A stretch of DNA of 57,386 nucleotides from Cellulomonas hominis. Its GTDB lineage: Bacteria > Actinomycetota > Actinomycetes > Actinomycetales > Cellulomonadaceae. The notes under the pieces were generated by a model that did no database searches, had not been told where the DNA came from, and saw nothing but the letters and a program-made list of their open reading frames with translations. Location of the stretch: contig NZ_CABEGA010000026.1 in the NCBI RefSeq assembly GCF_901521055.1, positions 1 to 57,386 on the forward strand. Direction: 5' to 3'. The translations under genes and the position numbers were made by a program. Of the stretch, positions 8,195-16,598 are shown one piece after another (the first letter of the stretch is position 1; each line of letters begins with the position of its first letter).

Positions 8195-8638
8195 TCAGTC
8201 GCAGTAGTCGCAGACGCCCGTCGCGGGCAGCGCCATCGAGCAGGTCGGGCACAGCCGCACGACCTCCTCGCGCTGCACGGCGCGGGGCTTGGCGGGCGCC
8301 GCGGCCCGCGCCCGGGGGGCGGCCGCGGCCCGGGTGCGCGCCGGTGCGGCCGCGCGAGCGCCGGCGGGCTCCGGCAGGTCGAAGCCCCGCCTGCGCAGCA
8401 GCGCCTCGATCGCCGGGTCGCCCCCGTGGAACTCGTCCACGGACGCCAGGCGGCCCGTCGCGAAGCGGTGGGCGACGCCCACGATCGCGACGCTCGGGTA
8501 CCGGCGCCCCTCGTGCTCGAAGGTGCTGCCGGTCAGGGGGTAGCCGTAGACGCCGAGGAAGTCCTGCGCACCACGGGTGTCGTGCTCGGCCATGGCCTGG
8601 AGGATGTGCTGTCGCGTCACGGCGGAGAGGGTCGCCAC
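8195..8638 (-). CDS. ScoMcrA N-terminal-head-like domain with C-terminal zinc ribbon
   Basis: A 147-residue protein in three parts. Residues 6-88 (ILQAMAEHDTRGAQDFL, YGYPLTGSTFEHEGRRYPSV, AIVGVAHRFATG, ALLRRRGFDL) resemble the N-terminal head domain of ScoMcrA-type modification-dependent endonucleases. Residues 89-123 are a low-complexity Ala/Arg/Pro linker. Residues 130-146 hold a CPTC-x9-CDYC zinc ribbon. There is no HNH or SRA domain, so it is not a complete nuclease. It may be a stand-alone DNA- or nucleotide-sensing protein, or a reduced restriction remnant. The start is a GTG at 8638 preceded by a weak AGG. The head-domain assignment rests on recalled motif similarity. Confidence 0.65.
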   Translation of the reverse strand: MATLSAVTRQHILQAMAEHDTRGAQDFLGVYGYPLTGSTFEHEGRRYPSVAIVGVAHRFATGRLASVDEFHGGDPAIEALLRRRGFDLPEPAGARAAAPARTRAAAAPRARAAAPAKPRAVQREEVVRLCPTCSMALPATGVCDYCD

Positions 8639-8754
8639 GAGGTCGTACCTTACGTCGTCGGGCGACCGGCACCGGCCCCGGACGGGTCCTCCGACGGCCC
8701 CCGGGCCGGCCCTTCCCCGCGCGGACCAGCGCGGGAGCCGGTAGGAACGACGAC

Positions 8755-9807
8755 ATGACCCGCGTCGGCTTCCACAACTCGCACGAGCAGGTCCACCCCA
8801 GCGCGCTCCTCGCCGCGACCCAGCACGCGGAGGAGGCCGGCTTCGACGCCGCGATGTGCTCCGACCACTGGGCGCCGTGGAGCACCAACCAGGGCCACTC
8901 CGGGTTCGCCTGGACCTGGCTCGGGTCGGCCCTCGCCACGACCCGGCTGCCCTTCGGGGTGGTGAACGCCCCGGGCCAGCGGTACCACCCGGCGATCATC
9001 GCGCAGGCCGCGGCGACGCTGGCGGCCATGTACCCGGGCCGGTTCTGGGTCGCGCTCGGCTCGGGCGAGAACATGAACGAGCACATCACGGGCGACCCGT
9101 GGCCGCCGAAGCCGGAGCGGGACGCCCGGCTGCGGGAGTGCGTCCAGGTGATCCGCGCGCTGCTCGCCGGTGAGGAGGTCACCCACCACGGCCTGGTCAC
9201 GGTGGACCACGCGCAGCTGTGGACGCTCCCCGACGTGCCGCCGCGGCTGATCGGCCCGGCGGTGACCGCCGAGACCGCGCGGGCGCACGCCGACTGGGCC
9301 GACGGTCTGGTCACCGTGAACCAGGAGCCGGAGAAGCTGCGCCGGGTGATCGGCGAGTACCGGGACGCCGGCGGCCGCGGCCCCGTGATCCTGCAGGCGC
9401 ACGTGTCGTACGCGACGGACCCGGACGAGGCGTGGCGGCTGGCCCGCGAGCAGTGGGCGGGGAACGCGGCCGGACCTCCGGCGGCGTGGGACGTCGCGAC
9501 CCCGGAGGGGTTCGACGAGCTGGCGCGGACGGTCGACGACGAGACGCTCGGGACCTCGGTGGTCGTCGAGCACGACCCGGAGCGGCTCCGCGACCGGCTG
9601 GTCGAGCTGGTCGAGATCGGGTTCGACGAGGTCTACCTGCACCAGGTGGCCACGGACGTGGTCCCGGACCACGACAAGCACGACGACGCGACACCGACCG
9701 TGACGCACCCGCCGTCGTCCCTGGACGCGTTCATCGACCTGGCCGCGGAGCACCTGCTGCCGGCCCTGAAGGCGCTGGACGCCGGGACCGGGGGGGACGA
9801 CGCGTGA
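8755..9807 (+). CDS. Luciferase-like flavin oxidoreductase (probable non-F420 LLM family)
   Basis: A 350-residue TIM-barrel protein of the bacterial luciferase-like monooxygenase superfamily. Motifs include GFHNSHEQVHPSALL, EEAGFDAAMCSDHWAPW, SGFAWTWLGSAL, RYHPAIIAQAAATLAAMYPG, ALGSGENMNEHITGDPWPPK, and a C-terminal EIGFDEVYLHQV. This set matches the subgroup described as probable non-F420 flavin oxidoreductases (TIGR03885-like), which often neighbours alpha-amylase-type genes. Its stop overlaps the GTG of the following GH13 gene by four bases, supporting a functional link to alpha-glucan or trehalose metabolism. The start follows TAGGAACG. Substrate unknown. Confidence 0.87.
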   Translation: MTRVGFHNSHEQVHPSALLAATQHAEEAGFDAAMCSDHWAPWSTNQGHSGFAWTWLGSALATTRLPFGVVNAPGQRYHPAIIAQAAATLAAMYPGRFWVALGSGENMNEHITGDPWPPKPERDARLRECVQVIRALLAGEEVTHHGLVTVDHAQLWTLPDVPPRLIGPAVTAETARAHADWADGLVTVNQEPEKLRRVIGEYRDAGGRGPVILQAHVSYATDPDEAWRLAREQWAGNAAGPPAAWDVATPEGFDELARTVDDETLGTSVVVEHDPERLRDRLVELVEIGFDEVYLHQVATDVVPDHDKHDDATPTVTHPPSSLDAFIDLAAEHLLPALKALDAGTGGDDA

Positions 9808-11564
9808 GGATCCGCGACACCGGCGACCTGTGGTGGAAGAACGCCGTCGTCTACTGCCTGGACGTCGAGACGTTCATGGACTGGAACGACGACGGCATCG
9901 GCGACCTCCCGGGCCTGGTGCAGCGGCTCGACCACCTCGCGGACCTGGGCATCACCTGCCTGTGGCTGATGCCGTTCTACCCGACGGCCGACCGTGACGA
10001 CGGCTACGACATCACGGACTTCTACTCGGTCGACCCCCGGCTCGGCGACGCCGGTGACCTCGTGGAGCTGATCCGCACCGCCCGGGACCGGGGCATCCGC
10101 GTGATCGCGGACCTGGTGGTCAACCACACCTCGGACCGGCACCCGTGGTTCCGGTCCGCCCGCAGCAGCCCCGACAGCCCGTTCCGGGACTTCTACGTGT
10201 GGCGCACCGACGAGCCGCCGCCCACCTCCGACCAGGTGGTGTTCCCCGACCAGGAGCAGGGGATCTGGACGTTCGACGAGCAGGCCGGGGCCTGGTACCG
10301 GCACCGGTTCTACCGGCACCAGCCGGACCTCAACACGGCGAACCCGCAGGTGCGCGACGCCATCGCGAAGGTCGTCGGCTACTGGGCGCAGGTCGGGCTG
10401 TCCGGCTTCCGGGTGGACGCGGTGCCCTTCATGCTCGCCGACACCGCGAAGTCGCCGGCCGACGACATCGAGCACCCGCACGAGTTCCTCAAGGCCCTGC
10501 GTGCGTTCCTGACGCGCCGCACCGGGGACGCGATCCTCATGGGCGAGGTGAACCTCCCGTACGAGGAGCAGCGGCTGTTCTTCGGCGACGGCGACGGCGA
10601 CGGCTCCGCCGAGGGCGACGAGCTGAACCTGCAGTTCGACTTCGTCGCGATGCAGCAGCTGTACCTGTCGCTGGCCCGGCAGGACGCCGGGGCGGTCGCC
10701 CAGGCGCTGCGCGACCGCCCGGAGATCCCGCACGACGCGCAGTGGGCGACGTTCGTGCGGAACCACGACGAGCTGACCCTGGACAAGCTGTCGGACGACG
10801 AGCGCGCGGAGGTGTTCGCCGCGTTCGGCCCGGACGAGGACATGCAGGTCTACGGGCGTGGCCTGCGGCGGCGGCTGCCCCCGATGCTCGGCGGCGACCC
10901 GCGGCGGGTCCGGATGGTCTACTCGCTGCTCTTCACGCTCCCCGGGACGCCGGTGCTGTTCTACGGCGAGGAGATCGGCATGGGCGAGAACCTGGCCGCC
11001 GACGGCCGGCTGGCGGTCCGCACCCCCATGCAGTGGACCTCCGGGACGAACGGTGGCTTCTCGGCGGCGCCCCGCCGCCGGCTGTCCGGTCCGGTGGTCG
11101 AGGGCGGCTTCGGCCCCGAGCACGTGAACGTCGCGGACCAGCGCCGGGACCCGGACTCGCTGCTCGCGTTCGTGCAGCTGCTGGTGCGCCGGTACCGCGA
11201 GTGCCCGGAGCTCGGCTGGGCGTCCCGCGCGGAGATCCTCGACCAGCCGCACGCCGCCGTGCTCGCGCACCGCTGCACGTGGCAGGACGCGTCGATGGTC
11301 GCCCTGCACAACCTCGGGCCCGAGGCCGTCACCGTCCCGCTCCGGCTGGCCGACACGGTCCGCACCCCGGGCGAGACGGGGCCGGCCGACGGGACCGCGT
11401 CGCGCGCGAGCGGCGCCGACGGGGACCCGGCGGTGCGCCTGGTGGACCTGCTCCAGGACGGCGAGACGGAGGTCGCCCCGGACGGCCGCGTCGAGGTCGA
11501 GCTGCCCGCCTACGGCTACCGCTGGCTGCGGGTGGTGCGCCCGGGCGCCCGCCGGCTGCTCTGA
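9804..11564 (+). CDS. GH13 alpha-amylase family protein (trehalose synthase-like)
   Basis: A 586-residue GH13 enzyme. All four conserved regions are present: DLVVNHTS (I), GFRVDAVPF with the nucleophile D205 (II), ILMGEVNLP with acid/base E248 (III), and FVRNHDELTL with the transition-state aspartate D322 (IV). The N-terminal WKNAVVYCLDVETFMDWNDD and the PGTPVLFYGEEIGMGENL segment resemble trehalose synthase and sucrose-hydrolase-type subfamilies rather than endo-amylases. An acidic GDGDGDGSAEGDEL loop follows the acid/base region. No signal peptide, so cytoplasmic. The GTG start overlaps the flavin oxidoreductase stop (GTGA). The exact specificity (maltose isomerisation, sucrose or short alpha-glucan) cannot be fixed here. 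Confidence 0.88.
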   Translation: MRIRDTGDLWWKNAVVYCLDVETFMDWNDDGIGDLPGLVQRLDHLADLGITCLWLMPFYPTADRDDGYDITDFYSVDPRLGDAGDLVELIRTARDRGIRVIADLVVNHTSDRHPWFRSARSSPDSPFRDFYVWRTDEPPPTSDQVVFPDQEQGIWTFDEQAGAWYRHRFYRHQPDLNTANPQVRDAIAKVVGYWAQVGLSGFRVDAVPFMLADTAKSPADDIEHPHEFLKALRAFLTRRTGDAILMGEVNLPYEEQRLFFGDGDGDGSAEGDELNLQFDFVAMQQLYLSLARQDAGAVAQALRDRPEIPHDAQWATFVRNHDELTLDKLSDDERAEVFAAFGPDEDMQVYGRGLRRRLPPMLGGDPRRVRMVYSLLFTLPGTPVLFYGEEIGMGENLAADGRLAVRTPMQWTSGTNGGFSAAPRRRLSGPVVEGGFGPEHVNVADQRRDPDSLLAFVQLLVRRYRECPELGWASRAEILDQPHAAVLAHRCTWQDASMVALHNLGPEAVTVPLRLADTVRTPGETGPADGTASRASGADGDPAVRLVDLLQDGETEVAPDGRVEVELPAYGYRWLRVVRPGARRLL

Positions 11565-11589
11565 CGCCGGGCCGGCGCCGGGCGGCGCC

Positions 11590-11633
11590 AGGCCCGCGCC
11601 AGGCCCGCGCCAGGCCCGCGCCGGGCCCGCGCC
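11590..11633. repeat. Four tandem copies of an 11-bp GC-rich repeat
   Basis: The unit AGGCCCGCGCC occurs three times in exact succession (11590, 11601, 11612), followed by a one-base variant at 11623. It lies in the 75-base gap between the convergent GH13 and peptidase genes, where it could form slipped structures or act as a weak bidirectional terminator. The copy number is likely to vary between strains. Confidence 0.85.
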
Positions 11634-11639
11634 GGGTCG

Positions 11640-12941
11640 TCAGCCCCGCGTGACCGACCAGCGGCCCGCCGCGAGGTCGAGCAGGCGCGGCAGGATCACG
11701 TCGCCCGCGACCCGGAGCCCGTCGTGCAGGTGCTCGTTCGTCACCCACACCTGGGCGTTGCCGACGGCGTCCGCGGTGCCGAGGGCCAGGTCGAGGTCGA
11801 CGTACGGGTCGTCCACGTACTGCACGGCCGCGACCGGCACCTCGTTCGACGCGAGCCGCTCCGGGTCGTAGAGCGCGGGCCAGGACGTGCGGGCCGCGAG
11901 CGCCTCGGCGGCCGCACGGAAGGGTCGCAGCGCGCGGATCTCCTCGAACATCCACGGGAACACCGCCTCGCCGGTCAGCCCCAGCGGCCGGGCAACGGGG
12001 TCGAGCCCGGGGTGCCGGTCGAGCTCCGCCTGCGCCGCCCAGCCGCCCGCGCGCTCGCCCTGGTGGTAGATCACCTCCTGCAGCACCGCGTACAGCGGGT
12101 TGGCGTCGAACCCGGTCTGCGTCTGCACCGCCAGGGCGAACGCGGCGTCCGGTGCCCCGCCGGCGTCGGGGTCCAGGGTGTCGAGCAGCCAGTGCAGACT
12201 GTCGACGCCGGTGCTCATCCCGAGCGGCATCCCGAGGGTCTGCAGGCGGCGCACGGTGAACGGGTCGCCGTCGGGCAGCACGACGTCCCCGGCGGCGAGC
12301 CGGTCCGCGAGCGCCCCGAGCCGTGCCACGTCGCCGGGGTACCGGCGGGCGAACGCCGCGACCCGCGCGGCCTGCCGGGGGAACGTCCGGGCGTACACGT
12401 CCTCGGCGGTGGCGTCGACGCCCGGCAACCCGCCGGTGACGTAGCAGGCGGTCAGCGCCCCGGGGTGCCGGGACAGGTACGCGAGCGTGAGGAACCCGCC
12501 GTACGACTGGCCGAGGGTCGCCCACCGGCGGCCGCCGTAGACCGCGTGCCGGACGACCTCCGCGTCCTCGACGATCGCGTCCCCCCGGAAGCACGCCAGG
12601 TAGTCCGCGGCCTCCTCCCCGGAACCGAACCGCGCCATGGTGCGGCCGTCGACCCGCCCGGAGCGGCCGGTGCCGCGCTGGTCGAGCAGCACCACCCGGT
12701 GCGTGCGCAGCGCCGTCGACCACCACCCGCCGCCGAGCGGGCGCGGGCCCATCCCGCCGGGTCCGCCCTGCAGGAACAGCAGCAGCGGGAGGTCCTCCGC
12801 GTCGCGCGCCGGGTCGACGACCTCCCGCGCGAACACCTCGATGTCGGGGTAGCGCGTGGGGTCGGCGCGGTCGACGGGGACGGGCACGCGGTGGTCGCGG
12901 ACCAGCACCGGGGGGACGGCGACGGAGGTGGTCGTGGTCAT
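11640..12941 (-). CDS. Proline iminopeptidase-type alpha/beta hydrolase (family S33)
   Basis: A 433-residue alpha/beta hydrolase of the prolyl aminopeptidase type, which releases N-terminal proline from peptides. [12 protein letters not shown] forms the oxyanion-hole motif typical of S33, [13 protein letters not shown] follows, and the nucleophile is S146 in GQSYGGF. A likely catalytic histidine is in NEHLHDGLR near the C-terminus, with an acidic residue in YVDDPYVDL. No signal peptide, so the protein is cytoplasmic. The length (433) is greater than simple Pip enzymes and fits the larger actinobacterial form. It reads toward the GH13 gene. Substrate preference is inferred from family only. 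Confidence 0.88.
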   Translation of the reverse strand: MTTTTSVAVPPVLVRDHRVPVPVDRADPTRYPDIEVFAREVVDPARDAEDLPLLLFLQGGPGGMGPRPLGGGWWSTALRTHRVVLLDQRGTGRSGRVDGRTMARFGSGEEAADYLACFRGDAIVEDAEVVRHAVYGGRRWATLGQSYGGFLTLAYLSRHPGALTACYVTGGLPGVDATAEDVYARTFPRQAARVAAFARRYPGDVARLGALADRLAAGDVVLPDGDPFTVRRLQTLGMPLGMSTGVDSLHWLLDTLDPDAGGAPDAAFALAVQTQTGFDANPLYAVLQEVIYHQGERAGGWAAQAELDRHPGLDPVARPLGLTGEAVFPWMFEEIRALRPFRAAAEALAARTSWPALYDPERLASNEVPVAAVQYVDDPYVDLDLALGTADAVGNAQVWVTNEHLHDGLRVAGDVILPRLLDLAAGRWSVTRG

Positions 12942-12964
12942 CCCCGCACCCTAGGCCGACCCGG

Positions 12965-13969
12965 TCAGGCCCGGGGCGGCGCCGTGCTGCTCCGCGGGAC
13001 GAGCGTGGTCGGCAGCCGGACGTGCTGCTCGTCGACCGGTGCGCCCTCGAGGAGCCGCAGCAGCAGGTCCACCGCACTCGCGCCGAGCTGCTGGATCTCC
13101 TGCCGGACGGTGGTCAGGGCCGGGGCGGTGGACGCCGACTCCGGGATGTCGTCGAAGCCCACGACGGACAGGTCCTCGGGGACGCGGCGCCCGAGGCGGT
13201 GCGCGGCGTCGAGGATGCCCATGGCGGACAGGTCGTTGGCCGCGAACACGGCGGTCGGCGGGTCGGCGAGGGCGAGCATCGCCTCGGTCGGCGCGGACGC
13301 GGCGTCCCGCCGGTACTCCGCGACGTGCATCAGCAGCGGGTCGACGTCGATCCCGGCCTCCGCGAGCGCCTGCCGGTAGCCGGCCTCGCGCAGCCGGGAG
13401 GACTCGAGGTCGGGCCGGCCGCCGAGGAAGCCGATCCGCCGGTGCCCCAGGTCCAGCAGGTGCCGGACGGCCAGGACCGCCCCGCGCTGGTTGTCCGAGT
13501 CGACGGTGGGCAGCCCGCCCGGCCCGGCGTGCGGGTCGACCGCGACCACGGGGACGCCGGCGTCGACCTCGACGACGGTCGGGGTGACGAGCACCGCCCC
13601 GTCGATGAGCGTTCCGCTGAGCCGGGACAGGTAGCGCTGCTCCCACCCGGCCTGCCCCGGCCGGCCGCCGCCGCCGGTGTACGCGAGCAGGGCGTAGGGC
13701 GTCCCGGCGAGCGCGGCGCCGGCGCCCTTGAGGATCTCGGTGCTGAACGGCTCGAACTCGGCGACGAGGATGCCGATGACGTGCGTCCGGTGGGAGCGCA
13801 GGCTGCGCGCGACCAGGCTGGACTCGTACCCGAGGTCCGCCACGACCTGCTGCACGTGCGCGGCGGTGGTGCGGGCGATGCCGTCCCGCCCGTTGATCAC
13901 CTTGGACACCGTGGCCACCGAGACGCCGGCCTCGCGGGCGACGTCGGTGATCGTCACGCGATTCCTCAT
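12965..13969 (-). CDS. LacI-family transcriptional regulator, probable repressor of the xylo-oligosaccharide operon
   Basis: A 334-residue LacI/GalR regulator. Residues 5-30 form the helix-turn-helix and hinge start ([20 protein letters not shown]), followed by a periplasmic-binding-protein-like ligand domain ([54 protein letters not shown]). It is divergent from the binding-protein/permease/xylosidase cluster and separated from it by about 300 bases that carry a LacI-type palindrome, so it most likely represses that cluster and responds to an imported sugar such as xylobiose. The ligand is inferred from the neighbours. The ATG start yields the canonical short N-terminal arm of the family. 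Confidence 0.92.
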   Translation of the reverse strand: MRNRVTITDVAREAGVSVATVSKVINGRDGIARTTAAHVQQVVADLGYESSLVARSLRSHRTHVIGILVAEFEPFSTEILKGAGAALAGTPYALLAYTGGGGRPGQAGWEQRYLSRLSGTLIDGAVLVTPTVVEVDAGVPVVAVDPHAGPGGLPTVDSDNQRGAVLAVRHLLDLGHRRIGFLGGRPDLESSRLREAGYRQALAEAGIDVDPLLMHVAEYRRDAASAPTEAMLALADPPTAVFAANDLSAMGILDAAHRLGRRVPEDLSVVGFDDIPESASTAPALTTVRQEIQQLGASAVDLLLRLLEGAPVDEQHVRLPTTLVPRSSTAPPRA

Positions 13970-13988
13970 GTCCTGATCGTAGTGGTTG

Positions 13989-14020
13989 CGAAACCGTTAT
14001 CGACATCGGTTGACACGTCA
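13989..14020. promoter_or_regulatory. Putative LacI operator and overlapping promoter -35 region
   Basis: CGAAACCGTTATCG at 13989-14002 is an imperfect palindrome with a central CG, as usual for LacI-family operators (10 of 14 positions symmetric). Just downstream, TTGACA at 14010-14015 matches a -35 hexamer reading toward the binding-protein gene, and TGACACGTCA at 14011-14020 is a second small palindrome. No good -10 is seen; CAGAGT at 14034 is the best candidate. The site lies 20 bases from the repressor start codon, so it could control both directions. Confidence 0.5.
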
Positions 14021-14079
14021 GTTCCACGGCTGCCAGAGTCGGCCCTGCAACCCCAGTCAGCGACGACGAGGAGCCCGTC

Positions 14080-14148
14080 ATGGACGACGAGCGAGACCAC
14101 GCACGGCACCGGTCGACGGGTCGCCCGGGCGCCACGCCGAGCGACTGA
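14080..14148 (+). CDS. Candidate 22-residue leader ORF upstream of the sugar-binding protein gene
   Basis: An ATG at 14080, seven bases after a strong GAGGAG ribosome binding site (14068-14073), opens a 22-codon frame (MDDERDHARHRSTGRPGATP, then S, D and stop). It is rich in charged residues, with repeated Arg and His. After its stop come two GC-rich hairpins, CCGGCC/GGCCGG at 14179-14194 and CCTCC/GGAGG at 14221-14233, and then the binding-protein gene. The order leader ORF, hairpins, main gene is compatible with attenuation or translational control. It may also be a chance frame; expression is not shown. Confidence 0.4.
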   Translation: MDDERDHARHRSTGRPGATPSD

Positions 14149-14271
14149 GCGCAGCACCCCGACGCACCAGGGCGTCGTCCGGCCCCCGGGCCGGCGCCCC
14201 GCGTCCGTACCTCCGGTCCCCCTCCCGGGGAGGCCGTCACTCTGTTCAACTCAACGAAGAGGGCAGATCTG

Positions 14272-15567
14272 ATGAAGGCAAGGAAGACCCTGGCGGTCCC
14301 GGCCGTCCTCCTCCTGGGCGCACTGGGCCTCAGCGCCTGCGGCTCCGGCGGCGACGACTCGGGCTCGAGCGGTGGCGGGGACGTCGAGATGACGTTCTGG
14401 CACAACTCGACCACCGGCCCCGGCAAGGCGTACTGGGAGAGCACGGTCGCCGACTTCGAGGAGGCCAACCCGGGCGTCACGATCACCGTCCAGTCCATCC
14501 AGAACGAGGACATGGACGGCAAGCTGCAGACTGCCCTGAACTCGGGCGACGCGCCGGACATCTTCATGGCCCGCGGCGGCGGCAAGCTCGCCGACGTGGT
14601 CGAGGCCGGCCAGGCGCAGGACATCACCGACCTGATCGACGACTCGACCCGCGAGGCGGTCGGCGACGCGGCGCTCAACGCGTTCTCCGTCGACGGCAAG
14701 GTCTACGGCATGCCGACCGCGGTCCTGCCCGGCGGCATCTACTACAGCAAGGACCTGTTCGCGCAGGCCGGCATCACCGAGACGCCGACCACCTTCGCGG
14801 AGCTCGACGACGCCGTCACCAAGCTCAAGGCCGCCGGCATCCAGCCGATCGCCCTGGGCGCCAAGGACGCCTGGCCCGCCGCGCACTGGTACTACTTCTT
14901 CGCCCTGCGCGAGTGCTCGCAGGAGACGATGGACACCGCCGCCAAGGAGATGTCCTTCGACGACCCGTGCTGGACCGCCGCCGGGGAGGACCTGGAGGAG
15001 TTCGCCGGGACCGAGCCGTTCAACGAGGGCTACCTGACGACCACCGCCCAGCAGGGCGCCGGCTCGTCCGCCGGCCTGATCGCCAACCACCAGGCCGCCA
15101 TGGAGCTCATGGGCGCCTGGGACCCGGGCGTCATCGCCTCCCTGACCGCCGACCAGAAGCCCCTGCCGGACCTCGGCTGGTTCCCCTTCCCGGCGGTCGA
15201 CGGCGGCGAGGGCGACCCCACCGCGATGATGGGTGGCGTCGACGGCTTCACCTGCTCGGCCGAGGCGCCGCCGGAGTGCGCGGACTTCCTCAACTTCTTC
15301 ATGCAGAAGGAGTACCAGGAGGGCTACGCGGAGGCGTTCGTGACGCTCCCCGCCAGCAAGGAGGCCCAGGGCGTCGTCACCGACCCCGCCCTGGCCGACG
15401 TGCTCGCGTCCTACAACGACGCCGCCTACGTCACGGTCTGGCTGGACACGATGTTCGGCCAGAACGTCGGCAACGCGCTGAACGCGGGCGTCGTCGAGAT
15501 GCTCGCCGGTGACGGCGACGCGGCCGGGATCGTCGAGGCCGTGAACGCGGCAGCAGCCAAGGAGTAA
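14272..15567 (+). CDS. ABC transporter sugar-binding lipoprotein (xylo-oligosaccharide type)
   Basis: A 431-residue extracellular solute-binding protein of family 1. The N-terminus is a lipoprotein signal (MKARKTLAVPAVLLLGALG) with lipobox LSAC and the lipidated cysteine at residue 23, then a flexible Gly/Ser linker. The mature fold starts DVEMTFWHNSTTGPG and shows the usual DAPDIFMARGGGKL and KVYGMPTAV segments. It is tethered outside the membrane and delivers sugar to the two permeases downstream. The neighbouring xylosidase, GH43 and esterase genes point to xylobiose or similar short xylo-oligosaccharides (BxlE-like); that substrate is inferred. It is preceded by a leader region with hairpins and a possible small ORF. 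Confidence 0.93.
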   Translation: MKARKTLAVPAVLLLGALGLSACGSGGDDSGSSGGGDVEMTFWHNSTTGPGKAYWESTVADFEEANPGVTITVQSIQNEDMDGKLQTALNSGDAPDIFMARGGGKLADVVEAGQAQDITDLIDDSTREAVGDAALNAFSVDGKVYGMPTAVLPGGIYYSKDLFAQAGITETPTTFAELDDAVTKLKAAGIQPIALGAKDAWPAAHWYYFFALRECSQETMDTAAKEMSFDDPCWTAAGEDLEEFAGTEPFNEGYLTTTAQQGAGSSAGLIANHQAAMELMGAWDPGVIASLTADQKPLPDLGWFPFPAVDGGEGDPTAMMGGVDGFTCSAEAPPECADFLNFFMQKEYQEGYAEAFVTLPASKEAQGVVTDPALADVLASYNDAAYVTVWLDTMFGQNVGNALNAGVVEMLAGDGDAAGIVEAVNAAAAKE

Positions 15568-15575
15568 CCAGCACC

Positions 15576-16598
15576 ATGAGCGACTACTCGCAGGGCGAGG
15601 GCCCGCTGGTCATGACGTCGCCCGGTGGTCGCTCCGCGGGCGGGGACGGTGCCGTCACGGCGCCGTCCCCGGCCCGCCGGCCGCGCCGCCGCGGGGGTGA
15701 CTGGCGCCAGCGCCTGGAGATCACCCTCCTGTCCGGCCCGGCCATCCTGATCTTCCTGGCCTTCGTCATCTTCCCCGTCGTGATGGCGGCCTACTACGGG
15801 TTCTTCAAGTGGAAGGGCTTCGGCGCCCCCACCGACTTCGTCGGCCTGGAGAACTACGCCACGATCCTGCAGGACCCCACGTTCCTCGACGCGCTCCGGC
15901 ACAACGCGGTCATCGTGATCCTGTCCCTGGTGCTCCAGGGGCCGGCCGCCGTGATCCTCGCGCTGCTGCTCAACCGCAGGATGCGCGGGCGCTCGATCAT
16001 CCGGGTCCTGATCTTCGTCCCCTACGTGATCTCCGAGGTCATCGTCGGCACGGGCTGGAGCCTCATGCTCCAGACCACCGGGGCCGTGAACGACCTGCTC
16101 GGCAAGATCGGCCTCGAGGGGTGGGCCGTCGACTGGCTGTCCGACCCGGACGTCGCGATCTGGTCGCTGATGATCATCATCACCTGGAAGTACATCGGCT
16201 TCGCCGTCATCCTGTTCCTGGCCGGGCTGCAGTCCATCCCGGAGGAGCTGCACGAGGCCGCCGCGATCGACGGGGCCACCTACTGGCAGGCCCAGCGGGC
16301 CATCACGCTGCCGCTGCTCGGCCCGACCATCCGCATCTGGGCGTTCCTGTCGATCATCGGGTCGCTCCAGCTGTTCGACCTCGTCTACATCATCTGGGGC
16401 CAGTACGTCGCCGCCACGGCGGGCACGTCCACCATGGCCACCTACATGGTCGTCAACGGCCGCAACGCCGGGAACTACGGGTTCGGCAACGCCGTCGCCG
16501 TGCTCCTGTTCCTCATCTCGCTGGTCATCGCGCTGACCTACCAGCGGTTCGTGCTGCGGCGGGACACCGAGGGCGCGCTCACCGAGAGGAAGAAGTGA
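15576..16598 (+). CDS. Carbohydrate ABC transporter permease, first subunit (MalF type)
   Basis: A 340-residue integral membrane permease. After a basic cytoplasmic N-terminus (RRPRRRGGDWRQRLE) come six predicted helices; the first is ILIFLAFVIFPVVMAAYYG. The EAA loop that contacts the ATPase is EELHEAAAIDGATYWQAQRA, followed by ITLPLLGP. An AAGGAG site overlapping the end of the binding-protein gene lies eleven bases before the ATG. Its stop overlaps the next start by one base. With the second permease it forms the channel for the imported oligosaccharide. No ATPase gene is in this cluster, as is common where a shared MsiK-type ATPase is used. Confidence 0.93.
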   Translation: MSDYSQGEGPLVMTSPGGRSAGGDGAVTAPSPARRPRRRGGDWRQRLEITLLSGPAILIFLAFVIFPVVMAAYYGFFKWKGFGAPTDFVGLENYATILQDPTFLDALRHNAVIVILSLVLQGPAAVILALLLNRRMRGRSIIRVLIFVPYVISEVIVGTGWSLMLQTTGAVNDLLGKIGLEGWAVDWLSDPDVAIWSLMIIITWKYIGFAVILFLAGLQSIPEELHEAAAIDGATYWQAQRAITLPLLGPTIRIWAFLSIIGSLQLFDLVYIIWGQYVAATAGTSTMATYMVVNGRNAGNYGFGNAVAVLLFLISLVIALTYQRFVLRRDTEGALTERKK

